A stretch of DNA of 64,000 nucleotides, taken from positions 62,001-126,000 of the forward strand of contig CAVZUA010000026.1 in NCBI GenBank assembly GCA_963778385.1. Direction: 5' to 3'. Position 1 is the stretch's first letter. Every line of letters starts with the position of its first letter. The DNA comes from DATARH01 sp963778385 (GTDB lineage: Bacteria; Pseudomonadota; Alphaproteobacteria; ATCC43930; CGMCC-115725). The position numbers were made by a program, and so were the translations under genes. The notes under the pieces are model-generated. The model saw only the letters and a list, made by a program, of their open reading frames with translations, searched no databases and was not told the origin of the DNA. Positions 6,289-15,250 of this stretch are shown one piece after another.

Positions 6289-8697
6289 GGCGCCCCCCGC
6301 GTCTCGGCGCGCATCAGCGCCGCCGCCCTCGCCGCAAACTCGTCGAGTTCGCGCGGCGATCTTAGTGTCTGTCGTCTCGGTCGGCACGCCGGTCAGCAAT
6401 TCAAAGCCCTGGTCGATCGTCTCCATCGGAATCACCCGGAACTTGCCTGCCTCCACTGCCTCGACGACATCGGCGCGCAGCATCAGGTGCTTGACGTTGC
6501 TCGCCGGGATGATGCAGCCCTGCTTGCCGGTGAGCCCGGCCCGGCGGCAGATATTGAAAAATCCCTCGATCTTTTCGTTGACCCCGCCGATCGCCTGGAT
6601 GACGCCGTGCTGGTCGACCGAGCCGGTGACCGCGAAGTATTGCCGGATCGGCGCCTCGGACAGCGCCGAGAGCAGCGCGAACAGCTCGGCCGCGGAGGCG
6701 CTGTCGCCATCGACACCGCCATAGGACTGCTCGAACACCAGGCTGGCGTGCAGCGACAAGGGCCGGCTCGCGCCGAACCTGCCGCCGAGAAAGCCGCTCA
6801 GGATCAGCACGCCCTTCGAATGCAGCGGCCCGCCGAGCTGCACCTCACGCTCGATATCGACCACCTCGCCGCGCCCCATGCGCACCTGCGCGGTGATCCG
6901 GGTCGGGTTGCCGAAGGCCAGCATCCCCAGGCTGATCACCGACAGCCCGTTGATCTGACCGACGACTTCGCCGTCGGTTTCGATGCGGATCGTGCGGCGG
7001 GCGATTTCTTCCTGCATCCGCCGGTAGATGCGGTCGCCGCGGCGGATTTGTGCGTCGATCGCGGCTTGCACCTCGGCGGCGCCGACGATTTCCTTGCCGG
7101 CATCGGCGGCGAGCTGGTCGGCCTCCTGCACCAGCTCGGTGATCGCACGCAGGCTGATCGAGAGCCGATCGGCGTCGCCAGCCAGCCGCGCGGCCTGCTC
7201 GATGACGCGGCCGACTGCATCGCGGTCGAAGGCGCGCAAATGCTCACGCCGCACGATCGTCGCGATGACCCGCGCGTAAAGCAGCGTCGCTTCGCCGGTG
7301 CGCGCGACGCGGTCGTCAAAATCGGCGGTGATCTTGAACAGCTCAGCAAAATCCTCGTCATTCGCCGCCAGCGCGTAGTAGAGCAGCGGCGAGCCGATCA
7401 GAACGACTTTGACGTCGAGCGGGATCGGCTGCGGCTGCAGCGATACCGTGGTTGCGAGGCTCAGCGCCTGCTCGATCGATTCGATGCGGATTTCAGCGGC
7501 CTGCAGCGCCCGCTTCAGCGCGGGCCAGCCGTAATTGCCGAGCAGCAGCCGCTCGGCGTCGAGGATCAGATAACCGCCATTGGCGCGGTGCAGCGCGCCG
7601 GCCTGGATCAGGTTGAAATCGGTTATCAGCGCGCCAAACCGCGCCAGATGTTCGACCCGGCCGATCAGGTTCGGATAGGTCGGGTTGTTCTCGTAGATAA
7701 CGGGCGCGCCTTGTCTGCCGCCATTGTCGACGATGACGTTGACCTGATAGCGGCGAAACCGCATGTCCTCCATCGCCGCCTGGGCTGCAGCCGTCACTGG
7801 CGGACCGCCTTGCTCCGGGGTTTGCGGCGTCTGCGGCAGGAAGTCCTCGACATTCTCCTTGATGTCGCGCTCGACCGCGTCGAGGTAGTCGACAACGTCC
7901 GGCAGATCGGCGTGCGTGGTGCGCAGCTCGGCGATCAGATTGGCGACGGCAAACCCTGTGGTGTCGCGGTTCAGCGTGCGCAGCGCCTCGCGATGCTCGC
8001 GCTCCCAGAGCGGCACCTGCCGCATCACCGCCTCGAGCTCGGATTGGGCCTCTTCCATGTCGTGCTGGAAGCGCTGCCGCTCTTCCTCCGGCAGCGCTTC
8101 GAAATCCTCCGGGTTCATTACCTTGCCGTCGCGCTTGGGTGCGACCGCCAGGCCCATCGGCGTACGGATAAGAGCAATGCCCTTGGCATCGGCGCGACGC
8201 TGCAGGCCGCCGAAACCCTCGTCGCTGTGCGCTTTCATCTGCTGGTCGAGCACTTCGCGGCGGGCGCGGTATTCGTCCCGCTCGAACGCCGCCGGCAACG
8301 CGACGCGCAACTCCTCGATCAGATGCTTCATCGCCGCCGCGAAGCCGGCGCCCTGGCCGGCCGGCAAGTCGAGACAACGCGGCCGCTGCGGATCGGTGAA
8401 ATTGTTGACGTAGCACCAATCCGGCGCGGTCGATTCCGTCGCCGCGCGCTGCTTCAGCAGGTCTTCGACGAGGCTATGCCGGCCGGTTCCGGCAGCGCCT
8501 AGCGCGTAGATATTGTACCCCTTCTGACGCATGCGCAGGGCGAACATCACCGCCTCGGCGGCGCGTTCTTGGCCGATCATTGCCGGTGCGTCTGCGAGCT
8601 CGCTCGACAACTGGAAGGGTAATTCGTCGGGACCGCAGTGGCGGCGCAGCAGCGCCGCCGGCAACGGAACCCCGCTTTGCGCCGCCGGGTCAACCAT
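6285..8697 (-). CDS. Lon-like ATP-dependent protease (AAA_32 / LonB-like), C-terminus apparently frameshifted
   Basis: About 800 residues, related to E. coli YcbZ-type Lon-like proteins. Near the N-terminus is IGQERAAEAVMFAL. The P-loop is degenerate, GAAGTGRHS, with Arg-His where Lys is expected. A Walker-B-like region follows (GALHRANGGYLILDAERLL). The C-terminal Lon peptidase domain has the catalytic Ser in GVDGDSASAAELFALL and Lys in IGGVNEKIEGFF. After LLTGVPTETTDT the frame becomes ARTRRVCGEGGG, which looks out of frame. The +1 frame gives a natural tail, PRELDEFAARAAALMR, ending at a TGA (6285-6287) that overlaps the next gene's ATG. One extra base near 6350-6380 would explain this. 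Without it the ORF runs on to 5473. Confidence 0.8.
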
Positions 8698-8709
8698 CCC
8701 CGCGCCCCG

Positions 8710-9342
8710 CTAGGCGGCGCGCTTATAGGGCCGGCATTCGAGGCGTAGATAATCGCGGAAATGCGGCCGCATCTTTTCGGTCCACGGCGTGTTCGCCGCC
8801 TTCTTCCAGGCCGCCCCCTCGCGGATATCGGGCGAGGCGAAATGGTACATCGCCAGATAGCGCTGCGTCGCGCCCGCACCGCGATAGCGCCGCGCCATCA
8901 GCACGCCCGGCACCGAGCCGAGCGCCGGGAGATGCTCCTCGTTGTACCAGGCGTTGAACTCGGCTTCGGCCTCGGGCACCGGGTTCATCGAGATCATGAG
9001 TAGCGCCGCGGCGTTGCGCGGCGCCAGGCCGTCGCCGGGCAGGATCTGATCACCTTCGAGGCGAATGATGTGCTTGACGCGGCCGGTGACCCGCTTGGTC
9101 CACGGGCTGCCGTTGGCGCCGCCGACCGCCTGATAGGGTGGGCTGTGCAGCACGCCGACATTGTCGAGATCGTAGGTCGCGACCGAGACCTTTGGATTAT
9201 CGATGCCGATCCAGCGGTCGCCGTTGATAAAGCCGGGAACCGCCAGCCGCTCCGGAACGTGCTCGGTATCGTACCAATCGTGGAACTCGTCCTCGGCGAC
9301 GTCGGAAAATTCCATCGCCGCGATCAGCAATCCCTTCGCCAT
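8710..9342 (-). CDS. Duplicated dimeric alpha-beta barrel protein (EthD/DUF4286-like)
   Basis: The 210-residue protein contains two copies of a ferredoxin-like module. Each has the signature WY[D/N]xEHxP: DWYDTEHVPERLAVPGF near residue 22 and AWYNEEHLPALGSVPGV near residue 130. This pattern occurs in small dimeric alpha-beta barrel proteins often near CoA-dependent or aromatic catabolism genes; the substrate is unknown. It has no signal peptide. It lies 12 bases upstream of the Lon-like gene in the same direction. A CoA-transferase gene is also in the same direction upstream, separated by a palindromic repeat. Confidence 0.7.
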   Translation of the reverse strand: MAKGLLIAAMEFSDVAEDEFHDWYDTEHVPERLAVPGFINGDRWIGIDNPKVSVATYDLDNVGVLHSPPYQAVGGANGSPWTKRVTGRVKHIIRLEGDQILPGDGLAPRNAAALLMISMNPVPEAEAEFNAWYNEEHLPALGSVPGVLMARRYRGAGATQRYLAMYHFASPDIREGAAWKKAANTPWTEKMRPHFRDYLRLECRPYKRAA

Positions 9343-9443
9343 CGGCGTCCTCCTGGGTTCGTTGGTGCAAGCTTAGCGCATGGTCCCGACAGCTTGAAGC
9401 GCCCGTGCCGGTCCCCACTCATTTGCAGCTCACGCGGCAAGTT

Positions 9444-9469
9444 CCCTCCCCCGTGGCCACGGGGGAGGG
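9444..9469. repeat. Palindromic GC-rich intergenic repeat (CCCTCCCCCGC family)
   Basis: Perfect palindrome with 13-bp arms and no loop. The outer part CCCTCCCCCG is shared with 229-252 and 16003-16026. It lies between the CoA-transferase gene and the duplicated-barrel gene. Confidence 0.7.
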
Positions 9470-9510
9470 GTAGGGAGGGGGCCGGCAAAAACCGCTGGCG
9501 CGTATTCTGC

Positions 9511-10725
9511 CTAGATCACTCCCTCCGCCTTCAGTGTCGCGACGGCATCCGCGTCGAGGCCGAGCCAATCGCCGTAAATCTCGGCGTTGTGCTGGCCGAC
9601 CGTGGGGCTGGGGATCAGCGGCGGTTGCGGCAGGCCGTGCAGCCGCAGCGGGTTGGTCGGCACGACGATCTCGCCCAACTCGGGATGCTCGACCCGGCGC
9701 AGCATACCGCGCTCGTGCATATGCGGGTCGTTCATCACCTCGGGCGCGGTACGCACCGGCGCGCAAGGAACGCGGCCGGCCTTGAGCCGGGCGAACACCT
9801 CCATCTTGCCGAGGGTGCGGGTCCATTCGCCGACCACGGCATCCGTCTCGTCCATATGCGCGACGCGGTCGGCGTTGGTCTTGAAGCGCGGGTCCGCGCC
9901 CAGCTCCTCGCGGCCCATGGCCTTGATCAGGTTGGTCCAGTGCCCCTCGGTGACGACATGGATCGCGACGTGGCCGTCATTGCACGGATAGACATTGTAC
10001 GGCGTCGACGACAGCCCCGCCTGGCGGTTGCCGGTGCGCGGCGGCGGATTGCCGGTGCGGTGGTAGTACTCGAAGCTCGCCGCGAGGCTCGAATACACCG
10101 TCTCCTGCATCGCCACCTCGACGAGCCGGCCTTGCCCGGACTTCTCGCGTTCAAACAGCGCGGTCATGATCGCGCCGTAGAGATGGATGCCGCCCATGAA
10201 GTCGACCAGGGTCGGTCCCGCCTTCATTGGCGGCCCGTCATGCGCGCCGGTGACGCTCATGATCCCCGAGGCAGCCTGGATCGTCAGGTCCATCGCCAGG
10301 TTGTCCCGATCCGGGCCGCTGATGCCGAACCCGGTGCCGGTGGCGTAGATGAGGCGCGGGTTGATCTCCTTCAGCACGGCATAGCCGACGCCGAGATCGT
10401 CCATCGTGCCCGGCGAGAAATTCTCCAGCAGCACGTCGGCGCGGCCCACCATGTCGAACAGCAGTTCGCGCCCGCGCGGGTGCTTGAGGTTCAGCGTCAC
10501 CCCACGTTTGTTCTGGTTGAGCATCGCAAAGGGCAGCGTCGCGCTCTTGCCGGGCGCCGCGCGCCGCCGCAGCGGCTCGCCGTGCGGCGGCTCGATCTTG
10601 ATGACGTTCGCGCCGGCCTTGGCGAGCAGCAGCGTCGCGTACGGGCCCTGAAAAATCTGCCCGAAATCGATGACGGTGATGCCGGCGAGCGGCAGGGCTG
10701 GGGTCTGGTTGTGGGCCGCGGGCAT
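9511..10725 (-). CDS. Class III CoA-transferase (CaiB/BaiF family)
   Basis: A 404-residue protein that transfers CoA between carboxylic acids. It starts with LPLAGITVIDFGQIFQGPYAT and has IKIEPPHGEPLR and NKRGVTLNLKHPRGRE. The catalytic Asp is in NLAMDLTIQAASGIMSVTG, followed by KAGPTLVDFMGG. A C-terminal PHMHERGMLRRVEHPELGE region completes the family pattern and the length is normal. The acyl substrate cannot be told from sequence. The duplicated alpha-beta barrel protein downstream is in the same direction. Confidence 0.9.
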   Translation of the reverse strand: MPAAHNQTPALPLAGITVIDFGQIFQGPYATLLLAKAGANVIKIEPPHGEPLRRRAAPGKSATLPFAMLNQNKRGVTLNLKHPRGRELLFDMVGRADVLLENFSPGTMDDLGVGYAVLKEINPRLIYATGTGFGISGPDRDNLAMDLTIQAASGIMSVTGAHDGPPMKAGPTLVDFMGGIHLYGAIMTALFEREKSGQGRLVEVAMQETVYSSLAASFEYYHRTGNPPPRTGNRQAGLSSTPYNVYPCNDGHVAIHVVTEGHWTNLIKAMGREELGADPRFKTNADRVAHMDETDAVVGEWTRTLGKMEVFARLKAGRVPCAPVRTAPEVMNDPHMHERGMLRRVEHPELGEIVVPTNPLRLHGLPQPPLIPSPTVGQHNAEIYGDWLGLDADAVATLKAEGVI

Positions 10726-10869
10726 CGTTCTCTCCTCGGGTTAACCATGATTGCGCGCGCGATCGGCTGCGGCGCGCGCCGCATTCAACTGTTGGCGGGC
10801 GGCGATTTGTCCCGCGAGCTTAAGCGAAGTTTATCGAATTTGACGCAAAGGACATGGCACAACACGTCG

Positions 10870-12036
10870 ATGGAACCTTCGCCGATGCCCAGTGTTCACT
10901 CCGCTTGCGGGTTTGTCGCGGTCGGCTTGTTCCTCGCGAGCTGCGCTGTAAGTCCGGTCGCCTCCGAACCGGGGAAGGTGACGGATACGGCGAAGATCAG
11001 CCTGGCGCCGGGCAATTTCGCGCAGCTCCCCGGCTGGTCGAACGACAATAGCGCGCAGGCGTTGTCGGCTTTTGTCAAATCCTGCGACCGGCTCGCCAAG
11101 CAGTTACCGGACAACGCGCCGCTCGACACCAGCGCGACCGGTGCCAATTTCGGCAAGATGCGCGACTGGCGGCCGCTCTGCCATCAGGCGATGGCGCTTC
11201 GCGCCGGCGATGATGCCGCGGCGCGGCGGTTTTTCGAGACGAATTTCGTCCCGGCGCTGGTCGCCAGCAAGGGCAGCAGCAAGGGCCTCTTCACCGGATA
11301 CTGGGAGGTCGAGCTCGACGGCTCGCGCAGCCAAGGCGGTGATTACCAGACGCCGATCTATGGCACGCCGAAGGACCTCGTCGCCGGCAAGCCCTATCTC
11401 GACCGTGCCGCGATCGAGGATGGCGCGCTCGCCGACAAGGGGCTCGAGGTGCTCTGGCTGAAGAGCCCGGACGATCTGTTTGTGCTTCAGATGCAGGGCT
11501 CCGGGCGCATCCGGCTGCCGGACGGTGGAACGGTCCGGTTGGTCTACGCCGCGAACAACAGCCAGCCCTTTGTCGACATCTACAAGATGATGCTCGACCA
11601 GAGCCTCATCCCCAAGGAGCAGTTCTCGGAGAATGCGGTGCGCGCCTGGATGCGCGACAACCCCGATAAGGCCAAAGAGCTGCGCCGCGAGGACCCGCTC
11701 TATGTGTTCTTCCAGGAGCGCAAGGGCGACGGCCCGCTCGGCTTCCAGGGCGCGGTTCTGACCGCTGAGCGCAGTCTCGCGGTCGACCATAAATTCATCC
11801 CGCTCGGCGTGCCACTCTGGCTCGACGCGCACGACAAGTACCGGCCGGTGCAGGTCCAACGGCTGGTCGTCGCGCAGGATATCGGCGACGGCATCGTCGG
11901 CCCGCTGCGCGGCGATTTCTACTGGGGCAGCGGCAAGTCCGCGCAGACCCGCGGCAGCGACTTCTACGCCGACGGCCAATACTGGGCGCTGCTGCCGAAG
12001 ACGGTGGCGACCAAGATGGTGGCGTCGGCGAATTAG
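10870..12036 (+). CDS. mltA: Membrane-bound lytic murein transglycosylase A
   Basis: Cleaves peptidoglycan glycan strands to 1,6-anhydro-MurNAc products at the inner face of the outer membrane. The N-terminus ends in a lipobox (FLASC near residue 24), so it is probably a lipoprotein. The MltA barrel has GLFTGYWEVELDGSR and LQMQGSGRIRLPDG. The 3D-type catalytic region AQDIGDGIVGPLRGDFYWG contains the conserved Asp residues. Length (388) is usual. The ATG at 10870 is chosen; ATG at 10885 is equally possible and keeps the lipobox. It is divergent from the CoA-transferase gene and convergent with vapC. Confidence 0.92.
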   Translation: MEPSPMPSVHSACGFVAVGLFLASCAVSPVASEPGKVTDTAKISLAPGNFAQLPGWSNDNSAQALSAFVKSCDRLAKQLPDNAPLDTSATGANFGKMRDWRPLCHQAMALRAGDDAAARRFFETNFVPALVASKGSSKGLFTGYWEVELDGSRSQGGDYQTPIYGTPKDLVAGKPYLDRAAIEDGALADKGLEVLWLKSPDDLFVLQMQGSGRIRLPDGGTVRLVYAANNSQPFVDIYKMMLDQSLIPKEQFSENAVRAWMRDNPDKAKELRREDPLYVFFQERKGDGPLGFQGAVLTAERSLAVDHKFIPLGVPLWLDAHDKYRPVQVQRLVVAQDIGDGIVGPLRGDFYWGSGKSAQTRGSDFYADGQYWALLPKTVATKMVASAN

Positions 12037-12057
12037 GCCTCTTGGCCGGCTAATTTG

Positions 12058-12447
12058 TCAGGGTAGCTGCACCGGCACGGTGCTCAGCCCGACCGCGCTC
12101 GCCGCCAAATCCTGATCGAAGGTGATGAAGGCATCGCACGCTTGCGCTTTTGCCAGGTGAAGAGCGTCGGCAAAATCCATACCGCGTTCAACCCATCCCA
12201 GGGCGGTTCTCGCAACGTCGGGTTCCTCGATCGTGATGCCCGCTATGCCGGCAAGGCTCTGTAGCGCCTGAACGACCTGTGTTGATTGATACCGGTAGGT
12301 GCTGCGCAGCACCCATTCGGTTTCCAACAGCACCGTAAGGCCGATAAAGATATCGTTCTTCTCGACGACCGCGACCGCTTGCGCGAATTGCGCAGGATGG
12401 TCTGCGGTTAAATAGCGGACGACGATGTTAGTATCGACCGCGAGCAT
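12058..12447 (-). CDS. vapC: PIN-domain toxin VapC
   Basis: A 129-residue PIN-domain ribonuclease, probably acting on tRNA or rRNA. Acidic residues expected for metal binding are present: Asp5 in LAVDTN, a Glu in LLETEW (42-44), Asp94 in MDFADALHLA, and Asp111/113 in TFDQDL. The start codon lies inside the 3' end of the antitoxin gene (20-base overlap), typical of translationally coupled toxin-antitoxin pairs. It is convergent with mltA, 21 bases apart. Confidence 0.9.
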   Translation of the reverse strand: MLAVDTNIVVRYLTADHPAQFAQAVAVVEKNDIFIGLTVLLETEWVLRSTYRYQSTQVVQALQSLAGIAGITIEEPDVARTALGWVERGMDFADALHLAKAQACDAFITFDQDLAASAVGLSTVPVQLP

Positions 12448-12718
12448 GGCGGCGCTCCACCTCGGCTACGATCCCCGCGTCCATTTCCTCTAACGTTTTC
12501 GGCTTTCCCTTGAACGCGAGCATGCCGCGGACGTCCTCTGGCCGTGTCTCCGGGAAGACTCGGGCGCGCCGCAGCAGCACCCCGGCCGGCGTATCCTCTA
12601 CGATAAGCGGCGTTCCCGGCCCCCAATCCCGCCGCTGCCGAATAGCCTTCGGCAGGATCACTTGACCCTTGGTGGATACTGTGGTCGTCAACACTTCGGA
12701 CATCTGCTTTATCGCCAA
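12428..12718 (-). CDS. vapB: AbrB/SpoVT-type antitoxin VapB
   Basis: A 96-residue antitoxin with an N-terminal SpoVT-AbrB swapped-hairpin DNA-binding domain (VSTKGQVILPKAIRQRRDWGPG, then VEDTPAGVLLR). The C-terminal tail (PEDVRGMLAFKGKPKTLEEMDAGI) is expected to wrap around VapC. The ATG at 12718 has AAGG upstream; an in-frame ATG at 12703 is an alternative. It probably represses its own operon through the three GTAAGAT heptamers immediately upstream (12724-12759). Confidence 0.88.
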   Translation of the reverse strand: MAIKQMSEVLTTTVSTKGQVILPKAIRQRRDWGPGTPLIVEDTPAGVLLRRARVFPETRPEDVRGMLAFKGKPKTLEEMDAGIVAEVERRHARGRY

Positions 12719-12723
12719 CCTTG

Positions 12724-12759
12724 GTAAGATAAAAGTAAGATAGAGTTTCGTCGTAAGAT
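12724..12759. promoter_or_regulatory. Triple GTAAGAT repeat, candidate vapBC operator
   Basis: The heptamer GTAAGAT occurs at 12724-12730, 12735-12741 and 12753-12759, with start spacings of 11 and 18 bases. The block fills the short gap between the vapB start and the end of the dehydratase gene. This is the expected place for antitoxin binding. Confidence 0.5.
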
Positions 12760-12776
12760 CGCAAGGCCGCCGGCCC

Positions 12777-14498
12777 TCAAAACGTGCTCACCCCGGTCGG
12801 CTTCTTCCGCAAAAAGTCGAAATCGCAGCCGCGATCGGCTTGCAGGACCTGATTGCGGTAGAGCCGGGCATAGCCGCGTTCCGGGACCGTCGCCGTCGCC
12901 GCCGGGCGGCGCGCCAGTTCCTCGGGCGGCACCAGCAGGTCGATGCGGCGGTCCTTGACCGACAGGCGGATGCGGTCGCCGTTGCGCACCTTGGCGAGCG
13001 GACCGCCCGAGGCGGCGTCCGGTGTCACGTGCAAGACAATCGAGCCGTAGGCAGTGCCGCTCATCCGGGCATCGGAGATGCGCACCATGTCCTTGACCCC
13101 GGCACGCGCCAGTTTCTGCGGGATCGGCAGGTAGCCGGCCTCCGGCATGCCTGAAGGCGATAGTGGGCCGGCGTTCTGCAGCACGAGGAAATCGTCGGGC
13201 GTCACGTCGAGATCGGGATCATCGATCCGCGCCGACAAATCCTCAAGCGACGTGAACACCACCGCGCGCCCTTCTTTCTCGAACAGCTTCGGGTCGGCCG
13301 CCGAACGCTTGAAGATCGCGCCTTCCGGCGCCAACGAGCCAAACAGCGCGACGAGGCCGCCATAGGGCAGCAGCGGGTCGGCGAGCGGCTTCACGACGTC
13401 GCGATCGACCGGGCCCGCCGGGGCGGCGAGCCGCTCGCCCAAAGTTTCGCCGGCGACGGTCAAGCAATCGAGATGGAGCAGCGGCTTCAGCTCGCGCAGC
13501 ACCGCGCCGATGCCGCCGGCCGAAAACAGATCCTCCATGTAATGCGGTCCGGTCGGCTTCAGGTCGACCAGCACTGGCGTCTCGTCGCTGATCGCGTTGA
13601 GGCGGTTCAGGTCGATGTCGATCCCGGCGCGGCCCGCCACGGCGGTCAGGTGCAACACGGCATTGGTCGAGCCGCCGATCGCCATCAGCACGCGCAGCGC
13701 GTTCTCGACCGATTTCTCGGTGACGATCTTGTCGGGGGTGATCTTACCGCGGGCCAGGGCCATCGCCGCGCGTCCGGTCGCCTCCGCGGCGCGCAGCCGG
13801 TCGGCATGCACCGCCGGGATCGCCGCGCTGCCCGGCAGGATCATGCCCAATGCTTCGCTGATCGAAGCCATCGTCGATGCGGTACCCATCACCGCGCAGG
13901 TGCCGGCGGTGGTCGCGAGGTTGCCCTCGATCTCGTTGATCTCGGCGTTGTCGATCTCGCCGGCGCGGTATTTTGCCCAGAAGCGGCGGCAATCGGTGCA
14001 GGCGCCGAGCCGCTCGCCATGCCAGCGCGAGGTCATCATCGGCCCGGCAACGAGGCCGATCGCCGGCCGGTTCGCCGAGACCGCGCCCATCAGCTGCGCC
14101 GGCACCGTCTTGTCGCAGCCGCCGACCAGCACCACCGCGTCCATCGGCTGGGCGCGGATCATCTCCTCGGTGTCGATCGACATCAGGTTGCGGAACATCA
14201 GGCTGGTCGGCGACAGAAACACCTCGCCCAGCGAGATCGTCGGAAACACCAGCGGCAGCCCGCCCGCCGCGAGCACGCCCCGCTTGACGGCCTCGATCAG
14301 TTCGGGGAAATGGCGGTGGCAGTTGTTAAAGCCGGAATGCGTGTCGGCGATACCGATCACCGGGCGCGACAGCATGTCGAGCGAATAGCCCATCGAGCGC
14401 GCGAACGAGCGGCGCAGATAAAGCGCGAAATCGGGATCGCCGTAATTGGTCAGTCCGACGCTCAGCCCGTGCTTCGTGGCGTTGCCCGCTTCACTCAT
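12777..14498 (-). CDS. IlvD/Edd-family dehydratase, sugar-acid type
   Basis: Iron-sulfur dehydratase of 573 residues. Cluster ligands are probably in NNCHRHF, VGGCDKTVPAQ and LGACTDCRRFWAKYRAGEI. The last motif, together with the length and NALRVLMAIGGSTNAVLHLTA, is characteristic of pentonate/hexonate dehydratases (arabinonate or galactonate type) rather than the dihydroxy-acid dehydratase of branched-chain synthesis. The predicted reaction is removal of water from an aldonic acid to give a 2-keto-3-deoxy acid; the sugar is not known. The end SDARMSGTAYGSIVLHVTPDAASGG is typical. A GGAG site precedes the ATG. No sugar transporter or aldolase adjoins it. Confidence 0.88.
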   Translation of the reverse strand: MSEAGNATKHGLSVGLTNYGDPDFALYLRRSFARSMGYSLDMLSRPVIGIADTHSGFNNCHRHFPELIEAVKRGVLAAGGLPLVFPTISLGEVFLSPTSLMFRNLMSIDTEEMIRAQPMDAVVLVGGCDKTVPAQLMGAVSANRPAIGLVAGPMMTSRWHGERLGACTDCRRFWAKYRAGEIDNAEINEIEGNLATTAGTCAVMGTASTMASISEALGMILPGSAAIPAVHADRLRAAEATGRAAMALARGKITPDKIVTEKSVENALRVLMAIGGSTNAVLHLTAVAGRAGIDIDLNRLNAISDETPVLVDLKPTGPHYMEDLFSAGGIGAVLRELKPLLHLDCLTVAGETLGERLAAPAGPVDRDVVKPLADPLLPYGGLVALFGSLAPEGAIFKRSAADPKLFEKEGRAVVFTSLEDLSARIDDPDLDVTPDDFLVLQNAGPLSPSGMPEAGYLPIPQKLARAGVKDMVRISDARMSGTAYGSIVLHVTPDAASGGPLAKVRNGDRIRLSVKDRRIDLLVPPEELARRPAATATVPERGYARLYRNQVLQADRGCDFDFLRKKPTGVSTF

Positions 14499-14828
14499 GT
14501 CTCCTGCCCCAATCGTCCGAAGAAAAGCCAGGTTGCAGCGCAGCTTGGCCCGAGCCGTGGCGGGGACGCAAGCAGAGCGACTGTGGCAATTTCAGCACGA
14601 TGCCACATATTCGTCACGCGATGCGATGCAATGACTTGATCGCAGGTCGAGTTGGACCGATCGTCACAGGTTGCCCAATCGTGTTTAGCCGGACATTGAT
14701 TTTCGCCTAACGGGCGATTACATTGAGCCAATGGGAATTCCTGCAACTTTTTGGCGTTCGCAGGACATTACCACCGAGGCTCGCGACGCCATTGGTGATC
14801 CCGGGCAAGACAGAAATGGGTGAGGACG
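14499..14828. other. 330-base divergent intergenic region
   Basis: It lies between the divergent dehydratase and XRE-regulator genes. Apart from the promoter at 14696-14724 I see no coding frame, strong hairpin or repeat. Confidence 0.5.
14696..14724 (+). promoter_or_regulatory. Promoter candidate for the XRE regulator gene
   Basis: TTGATT, a 17-base spacer, then TACATT, ~105 bases upstream of the ATG. Confidence 0.45.
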
Positions 14829-15200
14829 ATGGCAAAACCGAAGAGAGGGCGTTCGACCGGAGCTATTGATGACTTTGTCGGCAGTCGCATTCGCGAACGT
14901 CGCATCATGCTCGGTCTGACCCAGCAGCAGCTCGCCGAGATGATCGGCGTGACCTACCAGCAGGCGCACAAATATGAGCGCGGCATCAACCGCGTCTCGG
15001 CCGGGCGGCTTTACGAGATTGCCCGGGTGCTCAACGCGCCGATCACGTACTTTTACGAAGGCCTCGGCGAGGAAACGCCGCGGCCGGTCGCTCCCCATCA
15101 GCGCATGCTGTTGGAGATCGCGCGCAACTTTGCGGAAATCCAGAACGAGAAGCACCAGGAGGCGGTCAGCCAATTGGCCCGCGTCCTCGCCGGTCGCTGA
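14829..15200 (+). CDS. XRE-family transcriptional regulator (PraR/PhrR-like)
   Basis: A 123-residue protein with a Lys/Arg-rich N-terminus and a helix-turn-helix of the Cro/CI type (FVGSRIRERRIMLGLTQQQL, then IGVTYQQAHKYERGINR). The segment RLYEIARVLNAPITYFYEGL follows. This arrangement matches the small alphaproteobacterial regulators related to rhizobial PraR/PhrR, linked to stress and attachment control; the target here is unknown. The C-terminal helix (EIARNFAEIQNEKHQEAVSQL) could be a dimerisation helix. The ATG follows GGTGAGGACG. A clear intrinsic terminator lies just after the stop. Confidence 0.85.
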   Translation: MAKPKRGRSTGAIDDFVGSRIRERRIMLGLTQQQLAEMIGVTYQQAHKYERGINRVSAGRLYEIARVLNAPITYFYEGLGEETPRPVAPHQRMLLEIARNFAEIQNEKHQEAVSQLARVLAGR

Positions 15201-15217
15201 TCGGCCTTTCCCGCATG

Positions 15218-15247
15218 AAACGGCCGACGTGTTTCGTCGGCCGTTTT
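15218..15247 (+). terminator. Intrinsic terminator after the XRE regulator
   Basis: Perfect 12-bp stem (AAACGGCCGACG with CGTCGGCCGTTT), 5-base loop TGTTT, ending in TTTT. It lies between the XRE stop and the DUF1194 start. Confidence 0.85.
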
Positions 15248-15250
15248 CAT

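Noticed and set aside
6007..8502. 831-codon plus-strand open frame
   Set aside because: Complement of the Lon-like protease gene with shadow-frame composition (LDRLHRNHPELACLH-type sequence); no family signal.
9070..10869. N-terminal 600 codons continuous with mltA
   Set aside because: This stretch is antisense to the CoA-transferase and duplicated-barrel genes. The real mltA start is at the lipoprotein signal (10870 or 10885).
13473..14639. 388-codon plus-strand open frame
   Set aside because: Antisense to the dehydratase gene; no start signal and shadow-type composition.
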